From Sphingomonas yantingensis (GTDB lineage: Bacteria; Pseudomonadota; Alphaproteobacteria; Sphingomonadales; Sphingomonadaceae): a stretch of 64,000 bases of DNA. The notes under the pieces were generated by a model. That model had not been told where the DNA came from. It did not search any database and was given only the letters and a program-made list of their open reading frames with translations. Location: NCBI RefSeq assembly GCF_014199325.1, contig NZ_JACIJJ010000001.1, positions 1,054,001 to 1,118,000 on the forward strand. The letters are read 5' to 3'. Numbering within the stretch: position 1 is the first letter of the stretch; the number at the start of each line of letters is the position of its first letter. Shown piece by piece: positions 45,237-54,725 of this stretch. Both the position numbers and the translations under genes were made by a program.

Positions 45237-46876
45237 TGCGCGCGACCCTTCTCGCCGCGACGGCGCTGGCCTGCGGCCTAGCGCTGCCGGCGGCGGCCCA
45301 GGACCTGCCGGCGGGCAGCCCCGCCGCGCGCGGCGGCGGCTCGCGCGTCGACGTGTCGCCCTATATCAATCTCAGCCAGGTGCTCGTCGCTGACCTCAGC
45401 AACGGCAACGATGTGCTGACCTATTCGAGCGTGCAGGCCGGCATCGACGCGACGGTGCAGACGCGGCGCACGCAGGCGCAGCTGAGCTACAATTACGAGC
45501 ATCGCTTCGCCTGGGACGACAATCTCGACGACACCAGCATCCATAGCGGCCTGGCGCGCGTGAATATGCAGCTGACGCCGAGCATCGGGTTTGAGGTCGG
45601 CGGCATCGCGACGCGCGCGCGCAGCGACATCCGCGGCGCGGCGCCCGGCCTGCTGGTCGGCAACGTCGCCAACATCAGCCAGCTCTACGGCGTCTATGGC
45701 GGGCCGACGTTTACCAAGCAGATCGACCAGTTCGCGCTCAACGCGGCCTATCGCATCGGCTATACCAAGGTCGAGGTGCCCGACAGCGGCGTCGGCCTCG
45801 TCGCGGGGCAGCCGCGGCTCGACTATTACGACGACTCGCTCAGCCATCTCGTCACCGCCAGCATTGGTACGCGCGCCGATACGATCCTGCCCGTCGGCGT
45901 CACGCTGTCGGGCCAGTATGAGGGCGAAGATGCGGGCCAGCTCGACCAGCGTTACGAGGGGTGGTTCGGGCGCGGCGACGTGCTGCTGCCCGTCTCGGGC
46001 ACGCTCGCGCTGACCGCGGGCGTAGGATACGAGCGCATCCAGATCAGCCAGCGCGACGCGCTGCTCGATGCGGGCGGCAACGTCGTGGTCGACGGCAACG
46101 GCCGGTTCGTCACCGACGATGCGTCGCCGCGGCGGCTCGCCTACGACATCGACGGGGTGTTCTACGACGCGGGCGTCGTCTGGCGCCCCAGCCCGCGCAC
46201 GACGGTCGAAGTGCATCTGGGCGAGCGGTACGGCACGTTCAGCGGCACCGGCAGCCTCAACTGGCAGATGAACGAGACCGACGCGCTTCAGGTCGTCGTT
46301 TACGACAGCGTGCAGAGCTTCGGCCGCCAGCTCGGCGACGGCATCTCGGCACTGCCGACCAGCTTCAACAACCCGTTCACCGGCCAGGGCAACGCCTATA
46401 ACGGGTGCATCTTCGGCACCGAGGGCGGCGCGGCGGGCGGCTGCCTCAATTCGGTGTTCCAGTCGGTATCGACCGCCAACTATCGCGCGCGCGGCATCGA
46501 CGCGGTCTATGCCGTCACGCAAGGACGACTGCGGTTGGGTGCGGGTGCGGGTTATGCCAACCGGCGCTTCTTTGCGCCGGGCAACACGGCGGGCGTGAAC
46601 CTCGAGGGGATCGAGGACGAAAGCGCCTATGTCCAGGCGTTCGCCAGCCGCCAGCTCGATGGCAATTCGGGCGTGACGGGCGACGTCTTCTACAACTGGT
46701 ATCGCGGCGGCCTGGGCGGGTTCGAGACGCAGGGCGCGGGCGCGACGGGCGCCTATTATCACAATTGGGGCCGGCTCGACGCGACTGCGTCGGCGGGCGT
46801 CTATGTCTCCGACCAGTCGCTCAGCGACGCGGACGTGGTGGCACAGGCGCTGATCGGCCTCGGCTATCGGTTCTGA
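45236..46876 (+). CDS. PEP-CTERM/XrtA system outer membrane beta-barrel protein (TIGR03016-like)
   Basis: Product of 546 residues with a signal peptide (RATLLAATALACGLALPAAAQ) and strand-rich sequence typical of an outer membrane barrel. It opens with SRVDVSPYINLSQVLVADLS and ends with ALIGLGYRF, an aromatic terminal strand. Position between the kinase and the ATPase genes matches the TIGR03016 family of XrtA clusters. Its role is probably export or anchoring of the polymer, not proven. The ATG at 45236 shares one base with the kinase stop; a GTG at 45233 is an alternative. Confidence 0.88.
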   Translation: MRATLLAATALACGLALPAAAQDLPAGSPAARGGGSRVDVSPYINLSQVLVADLSNGNDVLTYSSVQAGIDATVQTRRTQAQLSYNYEHRFAWDDNLDDTSIHSGLARVNMQLTPSIGFEVGGIATRARSDIRGAAPGLLVGNVANISQLYGVYGGPTFTKQIDQFALNAAYRIGYTKVEVPDSGVGLVAGQPRLDYYDDSLSHLVTASIGTRADTILPVGVTLSGQYEGEDAGQLDQRYEGWFGRGDVLLPVSGTLALTAGVGYERIQISQRDALLDAGGNVVVDGNGRFVTDDASPRRLAYDIDGVFYDAGVVWRPSPRTTVEVHLGERYGTFSGTGSLNWQMNETDALQVVVYDSVQSFGRQLGDGISALPTSFNNPFTGQGNAYNGCIFGTEGGAAGGCLNSVFQSVSTANYRARGIDAVYAVTQGRLRLGAGAGYANRRFFAPGNTAGVNLEGIEDESAYVQAFASRQLDGNSGVTGDVFYNWYRGGLGGFETQGAGATGAYYHNWGRLDATASAGVYVSDQSLSDADVVAQALIGLGYRF

Positions 46877-46887
46877 CGGGGGCTGCG

Positions 46888-47961
46888 ATGTACGACACGC
46901 ATTACGGGCTGACGGGACGGCCCTTTCAGCTGACGCCCGATCCGGGTTTCTGGTTCGATACCGCCACCCACCGAAAGGCGATGGCCTATCTCGGCTATGG
47001 CCTGGCGCAGGGTGAGGGCTTCATCGTCATCACCGGCGATCCGGGCGCGGGCAAGACGACGCTGGTCGGCCACCTGATGGGCCGGATCGACCGCGAGCGG
47101 CTGCACGTCATCCACATCGTTTCGACACAGGTGGATGCCGCCGACCTGCTCGGCCTCGTCGCTGCCGGCCTCGGCATCGCGGCGAACCAGCCCAAGGCGC
47201 AGCTCCTGACCGCGATCGAGCGCGGGCTGCACGCGGTCGCACGCGGCGGCAAGCGCACCCTTCTGATCGTCGACGAGGCGCAGTCGCTGCCGGTTCAGAG
47301 CCTGGAGGAGCTGCGGATGCTCTCCAACTTCCAGGCGGGCGGCTATCCGCTGCTCCAGATCTTCCTGCTCGGTCAGCCCGAGTTTCGCCACGTCCTGCAC
47401 GGTGCGGGCAGCCTCGAGCAGCTGCGCCAGCGCGTCATCGCGATGCACCACCTCGAGCCGATGGGCGTCGAGGAGGTGGAGGCCTATCTGACCCACCGGC
47501 TCAAGGTCGTCGGCTGGACGGGCAATCCGTCGTTCGACGAGGGCGCGATCGTCGCGCTCCATGCCTGGTCTGGCGGCGTGCCGCGCCGGCTGAACCAGCT
47601 GGCCGCCCGGCTGATGCTCCACGGCGCGATCGAGAATGTCGAGCGCTTCGAGGCGCGGCATGTCGAGGACGTGACCGCCGAGCTCGATGCGGACATGGCC
47701 CCGCCCGCACCGTTGCCCGAGCCGGTGGTCCGCCCGCTCGACGTTGCCGCCGCCGCGCGCCCGATCCGGCCCGAGGGACCGCCCCCGCCGCCGTCGCAGC
47801 CGCTTGCCACCGAGGCGATGCTGGAACGCCGCGTCGCCGAGCTCGAGGATCGGCTGGAGGCACAGGATGCGGCGCTACGCCGCGTCTTGACGCTGCTCGT
47901 CGACTGGGTGGAAAACGACACGCGGCCGGAAAAGGCGATGCTGCGCGGTTCGGCCGCATGA
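46888..47961 (+). CDS. XrtA/PEP-CTERM system-associated ATPase (TIGR03015-like, ExeA-type)
   Basis: Product of 357 residues in the AAA family. The start YDTHYGLTGRPFQLTPDP is followed by Walker A GDPGAGKT with Lys56, Walker B LLIVDEAQSLP and a sensor region FLLGQPEFRHVL. After about residue 270 comes a Pro-rich linker and a predicted coiled coil (LERRVAELEDRLEAQDAAL). Members of this family accompany exosortase clusters and may energise assembly. It is 11 bp after the barrel gene. Confidence 0.92.
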   Translation: MYDTHYGLTGRPFQLTPDPGFWFDTATHRKAMAYLGYGLAQGEGFIVITGDPGAGKTTLVGHLMGRIDRERLHVIHIVSTQVDAADLLGLVAAGLGIAANQPKAQLLTAIERGLHAVARGGKRTLLIVDEAQSLPVQSLEELRMLSNFQAGGYPLLQIFLLGQPEFRHVLHGAGSLEQLRQRVIAMHHLEPMGVEEVEAYLTHRLKVVGWTGNPSFDEGAIVALHAWSGGVPRRLNQLAARLMLHGAIENVERFEARHVEDVTAELDADMAPPAPLPEPVVRPLDVAAAARPIRPEGPPPPPSQPLATEAMLERRVAELEDRLEAQDAALRRVLTLLVDWVENDTRPEKAMLRGSAA

Positions 47962-47977
47962 GCGGGATAGGCTTCAG

Positions 47978-48847
47978 ATGTATCACGACCGCGCGCTCGG
48001 GGCCGGGCCGATCAACGTCATGTCCGTCGATGTCGAGGACTGGTTCCAGGTCGGCGCGTTCGAGCGCGTGATCGACAAGGCCGACTGGCCGCGATTGCAA
48101 CATCGGGTCGAGGCGAATACCGACGTCGTGCTCGCGCTGTTCGAGGCGGCGGGGGTGCGGGCGACGTTCTTTACCTTGGGCTGGGTCGCGCATCATTACC
48201 CAAAGCTGATCCGCCGGATCGCAGAGGCCGGGCACGAGGTCGCGAGCCACGGTTGGGATCACGACCGCGTGTTCACCATGACGCCCGACGCGTTCCGCGC
48301 CGACCTTGCCCGCGCGCGCGCGGCGCTGGAGGATGCCGGCGGGCAGGCGGTGACGGGTTATCGCGCGCCGAGCTTCTCGTTCGATGCGCGCACCCCCTGG
48401 GCACATGCGGTGCTGGCGGAGGCGGGCTATGCCTATTCCTCGTCGATCGCGCCGCTGGCTCACGATCATTATGGCTGGCCGGACGCCCCCCGCCGGGCGT
48501 TCCGGCCGCTCGCCGAAAGCCCGCTGGTCGAGCTGCCCGTGACGGTCGCGACGGTGCTGGGCCGCGAAGTGACCGCGGGGGGCGGCTTCTTCCGGCTGTT
48601 GCCGTCGAGCGTCGTCGAAAAGGCGATCGTGCGTACCAACGCCGCGGGCGACCCGGCGATCTTCTATTTCCATCCCTGGGAGATCGATCCCGACCAGCCG
48701 CGCGTGCGGGGCGCGCCGCTCAAATCGCGCCTCCGCCATTACAGCCGGTTGGGCGCGATGGCAGGCAAGCTCAAGCGGCTTGCTGGCAATCACGCGTGGG
48801 GGCGCGCCGATACGGTTGCCGCGCGCGCCGCGGCGGCGCTGGCGTGA
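47978..48847 (+). CDS. XrtA-system polysaccharide deacetylase (DUF3473 type)
   Basis: Product of 289 residues in the NodB family. Metal site motifs are INVMSVDVEDWFQV and EVASHGWDHDRVF, and GYRAPSFSFD is the third NodB motif. The C-terminal DUF3473 extension has FYFHPWEIDPDQPR. It should deacetylate N-acetyl sugars of the exopolysaccharide. It overlaps the FemAB-like gene by 4 bp. Confidence 0.94.
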   Translation: MYHDRALGAGPINVMSVDVEDWFQVGAFERVIDKADWPRLQHRVEANTDVVLALFEAAGVRATFFTLGWVAHHYPKLIRRIAEAGHEVASHGWDHDRVFTMTPDAFRADLARARAALEDAGGQAVTGYRAPSFSFDARTPWAHAVLAEAGYAYSSSIAPLAHDHYGWPDAPRRAFRPLAESPLVELPVTVATVLGREVTAGGGFFRLLPSSVVEKAIVRTNAAGDPAIFYFHPWEIDPDQPRVRGAPLKSRLRHYSRLGAMAGKLKRLAGNHAWGRADTVAARAAAALA

Positions 48848-49914
48848 ACGCCCCTTTCGTGCCCCCCGCCGCGACGATCCGCGAGGCCGACCTTTCCGAC
48901 CCGCGCGACAGTGCCGCGATCGAGGCGTTCCTCGCCGATGCGAGCGACTCGACGCCATTTCACCTGCCGGGCTGGAGCCGCGCGATCGAGCGCGGATGCG
49001 GCCAGCGCCCTCACTACCTGATCGCCGAGCGCGGCGGGATCGTCGCGGGCGTGCTGCCGCTGATCGACATTCGCTCGCGGGTCGTCGGTCGCTCGCTGAC
49101 GTCGGTCGGGTTCGGGGTCGAGGGCGGGATCCTCGCCGACGACGACATCACTCACACCGCGCTGGAGGCGGCGGGCTGGGCGCTGGCGCAGCGGCTGGGC
49201 ACGCCGACCTTCGAGCTGCGCGGCGGGCGCGTGTCGGGGGAGAGCTGGCACCTCGACGACACGACCTATCTCGACTTCGCGCGCGACCTGACCGCCGATC
49301 ATGAAAGCGAACTGCTCGCAATTCCGAAGAAACAGCGCGCCGAGGTGCGAAAGGCGTTCGCCAACGACCTGACCGTGACGGTGGGGCGGGGCGACCGCGA
49401 CTTAGCCGCGCATTACCGCGTCTATTCCGAGTCCGTCCGCAACCTAGGGACGCCGATCTTCCCGCGCGCACTGTTCCGCGCGATCCTCGCCGACATGGGC
49501 GAGCGCGCGGACATTCTGACGGTTTGGCAGGGGGAGCGGCCGATCGGCTCCACGCTCAGCCTTTACTGGAAGGGGACGATGTATCCCTTCTGGGGCGGCG
49601 GCGTGCGCGAGGCGCGCGCGCTGCGCGGGAACGAGCGCATGTTCTACGCCTATGCCTGCCACGCGCTCGACCGGGGGTGCAGGCGGCTCGACCTTGGCAG
49701 GTCGAAGGCGGGGACGGGACCGGCGGCGTTCAAGAAGAACTTCGGCTATTTGCCGCGTCCGTTGGGTTACTGGCGCCGCACGCTGGACGGCGCTGCACCG
49801 CGCACGGTCAATCCGCTGGACCCCAAATATGCGCGCAAGACCGAGCTGTGGAAGAAGCTGCCGCTGCCCGTCGCCAATCTGATCGGGCCGTGGATCGCGC
49901 GCGGACTGGGGTGA
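48844..49914 (+). CDS. FemAB family XrtA-associated protein
   Basis: Product of 356 residues from GTG 48844. It has a GNAT-like FemAB fold: DSTPFHLPGWSRAIERGCG, LAIPKKQRAEVRKAFANDL, and the acetyltransferase segment RLDLGRSKAGTGPAAFKKNFG. Ends with LPVANLIGPWIARGLG. FemAB proteins add amino acids to cell-wall precursors; here it likely modifies the polymer or an EPS-linked component. The stop shares a base with the glycosyltransferase start. Confidence 0.92.
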   Translation: MNAPFVPPAATIREADLSDPRDSAAIEAFLADASDSTPFHLPGWSRAIERGCGQRPHYLIAERGGIVAGVLPLIDIRSRVVGRSLTSVGFGVEGGILADDDITHTALEAAGWALAQRLGTPTFELRGGRVSGESWHLDDTTYLDFARDLTADHESELLAIPKKQRAEVRKAFANDLTVTVGRGDRDLAAHYRVYSESVRNLGTPIFPRALFRAILADMGERADILTVWQGERPIGSTLSLYWKGTMYPFWGGGVREARALRGNERMFYAYACHALDRGCRRLDLGRSKAGTGPAAFKKNFGYLPRPLGYWRRTLDGAAPRTVNPLDPKYARKTELWKKLPLPVANLIGPWIARGLG

Positions 49915-51110
49915 TGGGCGCCACGCTGTTCCTTGCGCATCGGGTGCCGTATCCCCCCGATCGCGGCGACAAGATCCGCGGCTGGCATTTGCTCAGGCAT
50001 CTGGCTGCCAGAGGCCCAGTGCATCTCGTTACCTTTGCCGACGAGCCCCGCGACCTGCATCACGGCGCGGTGTTGGGCGAGGTCTGCGCCAGCCACCACG
50101 TCGCCTGGCGCGGCAAGCCGCAATGGCGCGCGGGGCTTGAGGCATTGGCGAGCGGCCAGCCGGTTTCGCTCACCGCCTTCGCCGACACCGGCATCGCGGC
50201 GCGGGTCCGCGAATTGCTGGCGCGCGGGGGCATCGACACGATCTTCGTCTTTTCCGGCCAGATGGCGCAGTATCTGCCCAACCGGGCCGACGCACGCGTC
50301 GTCATGGACTTCTGCGACGTCGACAGTGCGAAGTTCGCTTCCTACGCCGAGATCGCCGGCCCGCCGATGGGCTGGGTGATGGCGCGAGAGGCGCGGCTGC
50401 TGAGCGCGTTCGAGCATGACGTGGCGACGCGCGTCGACGCCAGCCTGTTCGTCAGCGAAGCCGAAGCCGCGCTGTTCCGCGCCGGCGGCCCCGCGCCGCG
50501 CGTGTCGGTGGTCGAGAACGGCATCGACACCGCCTTTTTCGACCCCGACGCGGCGTTCGACCGCGGTGCGGCGGTGCCCGGCTTCACCTTCACCGGCCAG
50601 ATGGATTACGCCCCGAATGTCGAGGCTGCATGCTGGTTCGCGGGCGAAGTCATGCCGCGTCTTGCCGCGCGTGGCATCGACCTGCCCTTCAACATCGTCG
50701 GCCGCGCGGCGACGAAAGCGGTGCAGGCGCTTGCCGGTCCGCATGTCTGCGTGACGGGCGAGGTCGCCGACGTCCGCCCCTGGCTCGCCGCCGCGCGGCT
50801 CGTCGTCGCGCCGCTGCTCACCGCACGAGGCGTGCAGAACAAGGTCCTGGAAGCGATGGCGATGGCGCGCCCGATCGTCGCCTCAGCCGTCGCTGCCGAA
50901 GGGATCGAGCATCGCGGCACGCTGTCGGTCGCCGCGGATGCGGATGCCTTCGCCGACCGGATCGCCGCGCTGCTCGCCGATCGTGACGCGGCCGAGGCGC
51001 AGGGCAGGGCGGCGCGCGCCTGTGTCGAGGACCGCTACGGCTGGGCCGCGCGCCTCGCCGCGCTCGATGCGATCCTCGACCGGCCGCATGGCAAGGCAAT
51101 GGCGGCATGA
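49914..51110 (+). CDS. XrtA-associated glycosyltransferase (TIGR03087-like, GT4 fold)
   Basis: Product of 398 residues. It starts LFLAHRVPYPPDRGDKIRGW, a nucleotide-sugar transferase N-terminus, and has VVENGIDTAFFDPD, FTGQMDYAPNVEAACWF and VVAPLLTARGVQNKVLEAMA, the acceptor and donor motifs of GT4-type enzymes. Its position before xrtA is conserved in these clusters. It overlaps xrtA by 4 bp. Confidence 0.92.
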   Translation: MGATLFLAHRVPYPPDRGDKIRGWHLLRHLAARGPVHLVTFADEPRDLHHGAVLGEVCASHHVAWRGKPQWRAGLEALASGQPVSLTAFADTGIAARVRELLARGGIDTIFVFSGQMAQYLPNRADARVVMDFCDVDSAKFASYAEIAGPPMGWVMAREARLLSAFEHDVATRVDASLFVSEAEAALFRAGGPAPRVSVVENGIDTAFFDPDAAFDRGAAVPGFTFTGQMDYAPNVEAACWFAGEVMPRLAARGIDLPFNIVGRAATKAVQALAGPHVCVTGEVADVRPWLAAARLVVAPLLTARGVQNKVLEAMAMARPIVASAVAAEGIEHRGTLSVAADADAFADRIAALLADRDAAEAQGRAARACVEDRYGWAARLAALDAILDRPHGKAMAA

Positions 51111-52630
51111 CCGCCGCGGCGATCGCGCGGCCCATGCTGTTCGATGCCGGATGGCGGCGGCACGGGATGCTGCTCGGCCTGGTCGTGTTCGGCCTTGCGC
51201 TGCTCTTTCACCGGGACGTTGCCGATCTCGGCGGCATTTACTGGCACTCCGAAACCTTCGGCCATTGCTTGCTCGTCCTGCCCATCTTCGGCTGGCTGGT
51301 GCGGCAGCGGCGCGAAGGGCTGGCGGAGCTTGCGCCGACCGGCTGGTGGCCGGGGCTCGCCGTGGTCGGCGGCGGGGCGCTGTGCTGGCTGATCGGTGCG
51401 GCGGCAGGGGTGGCGGTGCTGCGGCACCTCGGCCTCGTCGTCATGGTGCAGGGGAGCGCGATCGCCATCCTCGGCCCCAATATCGCCCGTGCGCTCGCCT
51501 TTCCGCTCGCGTGGCTGTTCTTCCTCGTGCCCTTCGGCCAGTCGATCGAGGCGCCGCTTCAGGATCTCACGGTGCGACAGGTGATGCCGCTGCTTCACCT
51601 GACCGGCGTGCCCGCCACTTATGACGGCGTGCTGATCGTCACCCCCGACGGCGTGTTCGAGGTGGCGGAGGAGTGTTCGGGCGCGCGCTTCGTCCTGGCG
51701 ATGCTCGCCTTTGCGGTGCTGGCGGCGAATGTCTGTTTCAGGACGTGGCCGCGGCGGATCGCGTTCGTGGCGTTCGCGCTGGCAGCGCCGGTGCTCGCCA
51801 ACGGCGTGCGCGCATGGGGCACCATCTATGCCGCGCACCTGACCTCGCTCGAGGCGGCGACGGGATTCGACCATATCGTCTATGGCTGGATCTTCTTCGG
51901 CGTCGTGATGGCGGCGGTCCTTGCGCTCGCCTGGCCGTGGTTCGATCGCGACGCCGATGCGCCGTGGTTCGATCCGGCGCGCTTGCAGGCAGCGCCGCGC
52001 CTCGCTGCCGCGCTGTTGCCGGTCGCCGGAGCATCGCTCGGCATCGCGGTGGCGGCGGCGGGCTGGGCGCACGCCATCGACGTGCGCGCCGCCGCACTCC
52101 CGGCGCGGATCGAGCTGCCGCAAGTCCCCGGCTGGCGGCGCGTGCCGATCGACCCGCTCGCGCCCTGGACGCCGAGCTATCCCGGCGCCGACCATTTCCT
52201 GATCGGCCGCTATGCCGATGCGTCGGGCGCGACCGTCGACCTCGCGATCGCGGTGCAGGCGAGCCAGCGCGAGGGCAAGGAGATCGTCGGCTTCGACATC
52301 GGCCCGATCGTCGAACACGGGCAGTGGCTGCGCGTCGCCGATCTCGCCCCGCTTGACGGCGGCGCGGCGATGCGGATCGTCCATGCCGGCCCGGTCGAGC
52401 GCGAAGTGGTGACGTGGCTGCGCATCGGCTCTATCCTGACCGGCGACCCGAAGCGGGTGAAGCTGGAGACGTTGCGCGTGAAATTGACGGGGGGCGACCA
52501 GGCCGCGGTCGCGGTGCTGGTAGCGGCGGAGAAGCAGGGGTCGACCGACACGCGCAGGGTGATCGAGCGGTTCGTAGGCGCGCTCGGCCCAATCGAGGCC
52601 TTGGCCGACCGCGCCGCCGGGCGTCGTTAG
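51107..52630 (+). CDS. xrtA: Exosortase A fused to a C-terminal EpsI domain
   Basis: Product of 507 residues. The first ~300 form a polytopic membrane protein with about eight helices and the exosortase pattern VAEECSGARF (Cys190), NGVRAWGTIY (Arg235) and the later FDHIVYG (His256), the likely catalytic residues of this transpeptidase/protease family. After about residue 320 a soluble domain (LPQVPGWRRVP, then YPGADHFLIGRYAD and VTWLRIG) matches EpsI/DUF3485, which in many clusters is a separate gene. Exosortase A cleaves PEP-CTERM sorting signals near the outer leaflet. Confidence 0.95.
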   Translation: MTAAAIARPMLFDAGWRRHGMLLGLVVFGLALLFHRDVADLGGIYWHSETFGHCLLVLPIFGWLVRQRREGLAELAPTGWWPGLAVVGGGALCWLIGAAAGVAVLRHLGLVVMVQGSAIAILGPNIARALAFPLAWLFFLVPFGQSIEAPLQDLTVRQVMPLLHLTGVPATYDGVLIVTPDGVFEVAEECSGARFVLAMLAFAVLAANVCFRTWPRRIAFVAFALAAPVLANGVRAWGTIYAAHLTSLEAATGFDHIVYGWIFFGVVMAAVLALAWPWFDRDADAPWFDPARLQAAPRLAAALLPVAGASLGIAVAAAGWAHAIDVRAAALPARIELPQVPGWRRVPIDPLAPWTPSYPGADHFLIGRYADASGATVDLAIAVQASQREGKEIVGFDIGPIVEHGQWLRVADLAPLDGGAAMRIVHAGPVEREVVTWLRIGSILTGDPKRVKLETLRVKLTGGDQAAVAVLVAAEKQGSTDTRRVIERFVGALGPIEALADRAAGRR

Positions 52631-52633
52631 AGT

Positions 52634-54517
52634 ATGTGCGGCATCGCGGGGCTGTTCTACCCCGGCACGCCCAAGCCCGTCGAACCCGGCCGCATCGCTG
52701 CGATGTGCGACGCGCTCGCGCATCGCGGCCCCGACGGATCGGGCATATGGACCGCGCCCGGCGTCGGTTTCGGTCATCGGCGGCTGTCGATCATCGACCT
52801 GGCCGGCGGGCGTCAGCCGATGGCGACCGACGACGGCGACATCACCGTCACCTACAACGGCGAGATCTATAACTTCGCCGAGGTCCGCGCCGAGCTGGAG
52901 GCCAAGGGCGCGCGGTTCCGGACGGCGGGCGATACCGAGGTGCTGCTGCGCGGCTGGCGCGCCTGGGGGCCGGACCTTTTGCCGCGCCTCAACGGCATGT
53001 TCGCCTTCGCGATCCACGATGCGCGGACGCAGTCGCTGTTCCTCGCGCGCGACCGGATGGGGGTGAAGCCGCTTCATTATGTGGAGATCGCCGACGGGGG
53101 ACTCGCCTTTGCCAGCGAATTGAAGGGCCTGCTCGCGCATCCGCTCGTCCGGCGCGAACTCGACGCGACCGCGATCGAGGATTTCATGGGGCTCGGCTAC
53201 GTGCCCGACGACGCCTGCATCGTTGCGGGGGTACGGAAGCTGCCCGCCGGTCACTTCCTGTTGATCGAGCGCGGCAAGCCCGTGCCGCCGCCCCGCCAGT
53301 GGTGGGACGTCGATTTCTCGAAACGCGCCAAGGGCAGCACCGCCGACCTCGCCGCCGAACTGACGGAGCATCTGCGCGCCGGCGTGCGCAGCCGCATGGT
53401 CGCCGACGTGCCGCTTGGCGCGTTCCTGTCGGGCGGCGTCGACAGCTCGGCGGTGGTCGCGCTGATGGCGGAGGTGTCGAAGCACGCGGTCAAGACCTGC
53501 ACGATCGGCTTCGACGAGGCGGGGCATGACGAGCGGTCCTACGCCACCACGATCGCCCGCCGCTTCGCCACCGACCACCGCGAGCGCATGGTCGCCGCCG
53601 ACGACTTCGCGCTGATCGACACGCTCGTCGCCGCCTTCGACGAGCCGTTCGCCGATGCCTCCGCACTCGCCACCTATCGCGTGTGCGAGTTGGCGCGCGG
53701 CGAGGTCACCGTTGCGCTATCGGGCGACGGTGCGGACGAGGCGATGGCCGGCTATCGCCGCTATCGCTTCCATGCGGGCGAGGAGCGGGTGAGGGGGCTG
53801 ATGCCCGGCCCGCTGCGCCGCGCGGCCGGCGCGCTGGGCGCGGTCTATCCCAAGGCCGACTGGGCCCCCCGGCCGCTCCGCGCCAAGACGACGCTGCTCG
53901 CGCTCGCCGAGGACGGCGCGGCCGCCTATGCCAAGGGGGTCGGCGTCACCCGGCCCGAGCTTCGCGCGCGGCTCTATACCGATGCGATGATGCGCGCGCT
54001 CGGCGATCATGCCGCCGAGGTGCGCTACTGGCGGACGATGAAGACCGCACCCGGCCGCGATGCGCTCGATGCCGCGCAGTACGCCGATTTCAAGCACTGG
54101 CTGCCCGGCGATATCCTGACCAAGATCGACCGCACCAGCATGGCCGTCAGCCTCGAGGCGCGCGAGCCGCTGCTCGACCACCGCCTGATCGAGTTCGCTG
54201 CGACGCTGCCCCCCGCGATGCGCATCCGCTCAGGGCAGGGCAAGTGGCTGATGAAGAAGGCGATGGAGCCGTACCTGCCGCGCGACATCCTCTATCGCCC
54301 CAAGATGGGCTTCGTGACCCCGGTCAGCGCCTGGTTCCGCGGTGCGCTGGCGGGCGAGGCGGCGGCGCTGGCCCGCTCGCCGATCCTTGCGTCATGGTTC
54401 GAGCCGGCGGCAATCGAAACGCTGGCGAGCGAGCATCGCAGCGGGCGCGCGGATCACGGCCGGACGCTGTGGCAGCTGTTGATGCTGGAGCGGAGCGTGG
54501 GGCGGTTGTTCGGGTAG
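52634..54517 (+). CDS. XrtA-system amidotransferase (asparagine synthase family)
   Basis: Product of 627 residues with the N-terminal nucleophile Cys2 in MCGIAGLF, the glutaminase domain (AHRGPDGSGIW, YNGEIYNFAEVR) and the synthetase domain with SGGVDSSAV (residues 266-274) and LSGDGADEAMAGYRRY. In XrtA clusters such enzymes probably amidate sugar acids or another component of the polymer; which one is not shown. It is the last gene of the cluster, followed by 208 bp (54518-54725) without another gene. Confidence 0.93.
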   Translation: MCGIAGLFYPGTPKPVEPGRIAAMCDALAHRGPDGSGIWTAPGVGFGHRRLSIIDLAGGRQPMATDDGDITVTYNGEIYNFAEVRAELEAKGARFRTAGDTEVLLRGWRAWGPDLLPRLNGMFAFAIHDARTQSLFLARDRMGVKPLHYVEIADGGLAFASELKGLLAHPLVRRELDATAIEDFMGLGYVPDDACIVAGVRKLPAGHFLLIERGKPVPPPRQWWDVDFSKRAKGSTADLAAELTEHLRAGVRSRMVADVPLGAFLSGGVDSSAVVALMAEVSKHAVKTCTIGFDEAGHDERSYATTIARRFATDHRERMVAADDFALIDTLVAAFDEPFADASALATYRVCELARGEVTVALSGDGADEAMAGYRRYRFHAGEERVRGLMPGPLRRAAGALGAVYPKADWAPRPLRAKTTLLALAEDGAAAYAKGVGVTRPELRARLYTDAMMRALGDHAAEVRYWRTMKTAPGRDALDAAQYADFKHWLPGDILTKIDRTSMAVSLEAREPLLDHRLIEFAATLPPAMRIRSGQGKWLMKKAMEPYLPRDILYRPKMGFVTPVSAWFRGALAGEAAALARSPILASWFEPAAIETLASEHRSGRADHGRTLWQLLMLERSVGRLFG

Positions 54518-54725
54518 GGTGGCAGCGTAAGTAGCCTGTCCGCTTACGGCGCGATTGGCGGGTCACGCCCCCCACTCCGGGTTCGTTTGCGGGACTGACC
54601 GAATGGCCGCTCCCATCCAGTTCCGGCAATCCGGGCTTGCAAGACCATCTCTGGAAACCGGTCGTTCATTGGTAGCAATCATACCGGATAATGGCGGCAA
54701 GGCGTTGAAAGGCGACGGGGAACTC

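Noticed and set aside
51035..53578. Long frame antisense to the exosortase and amidotransferase genes
   Set aside because: Spans several genes on the other strand and shows no domain.
54526..54548. 6-bp hairpin CGTAAG/CTTACG after the amidotransferase gene as a terminator
   Set aside because: The stem is short with an 11-nt loop and no T run follows.
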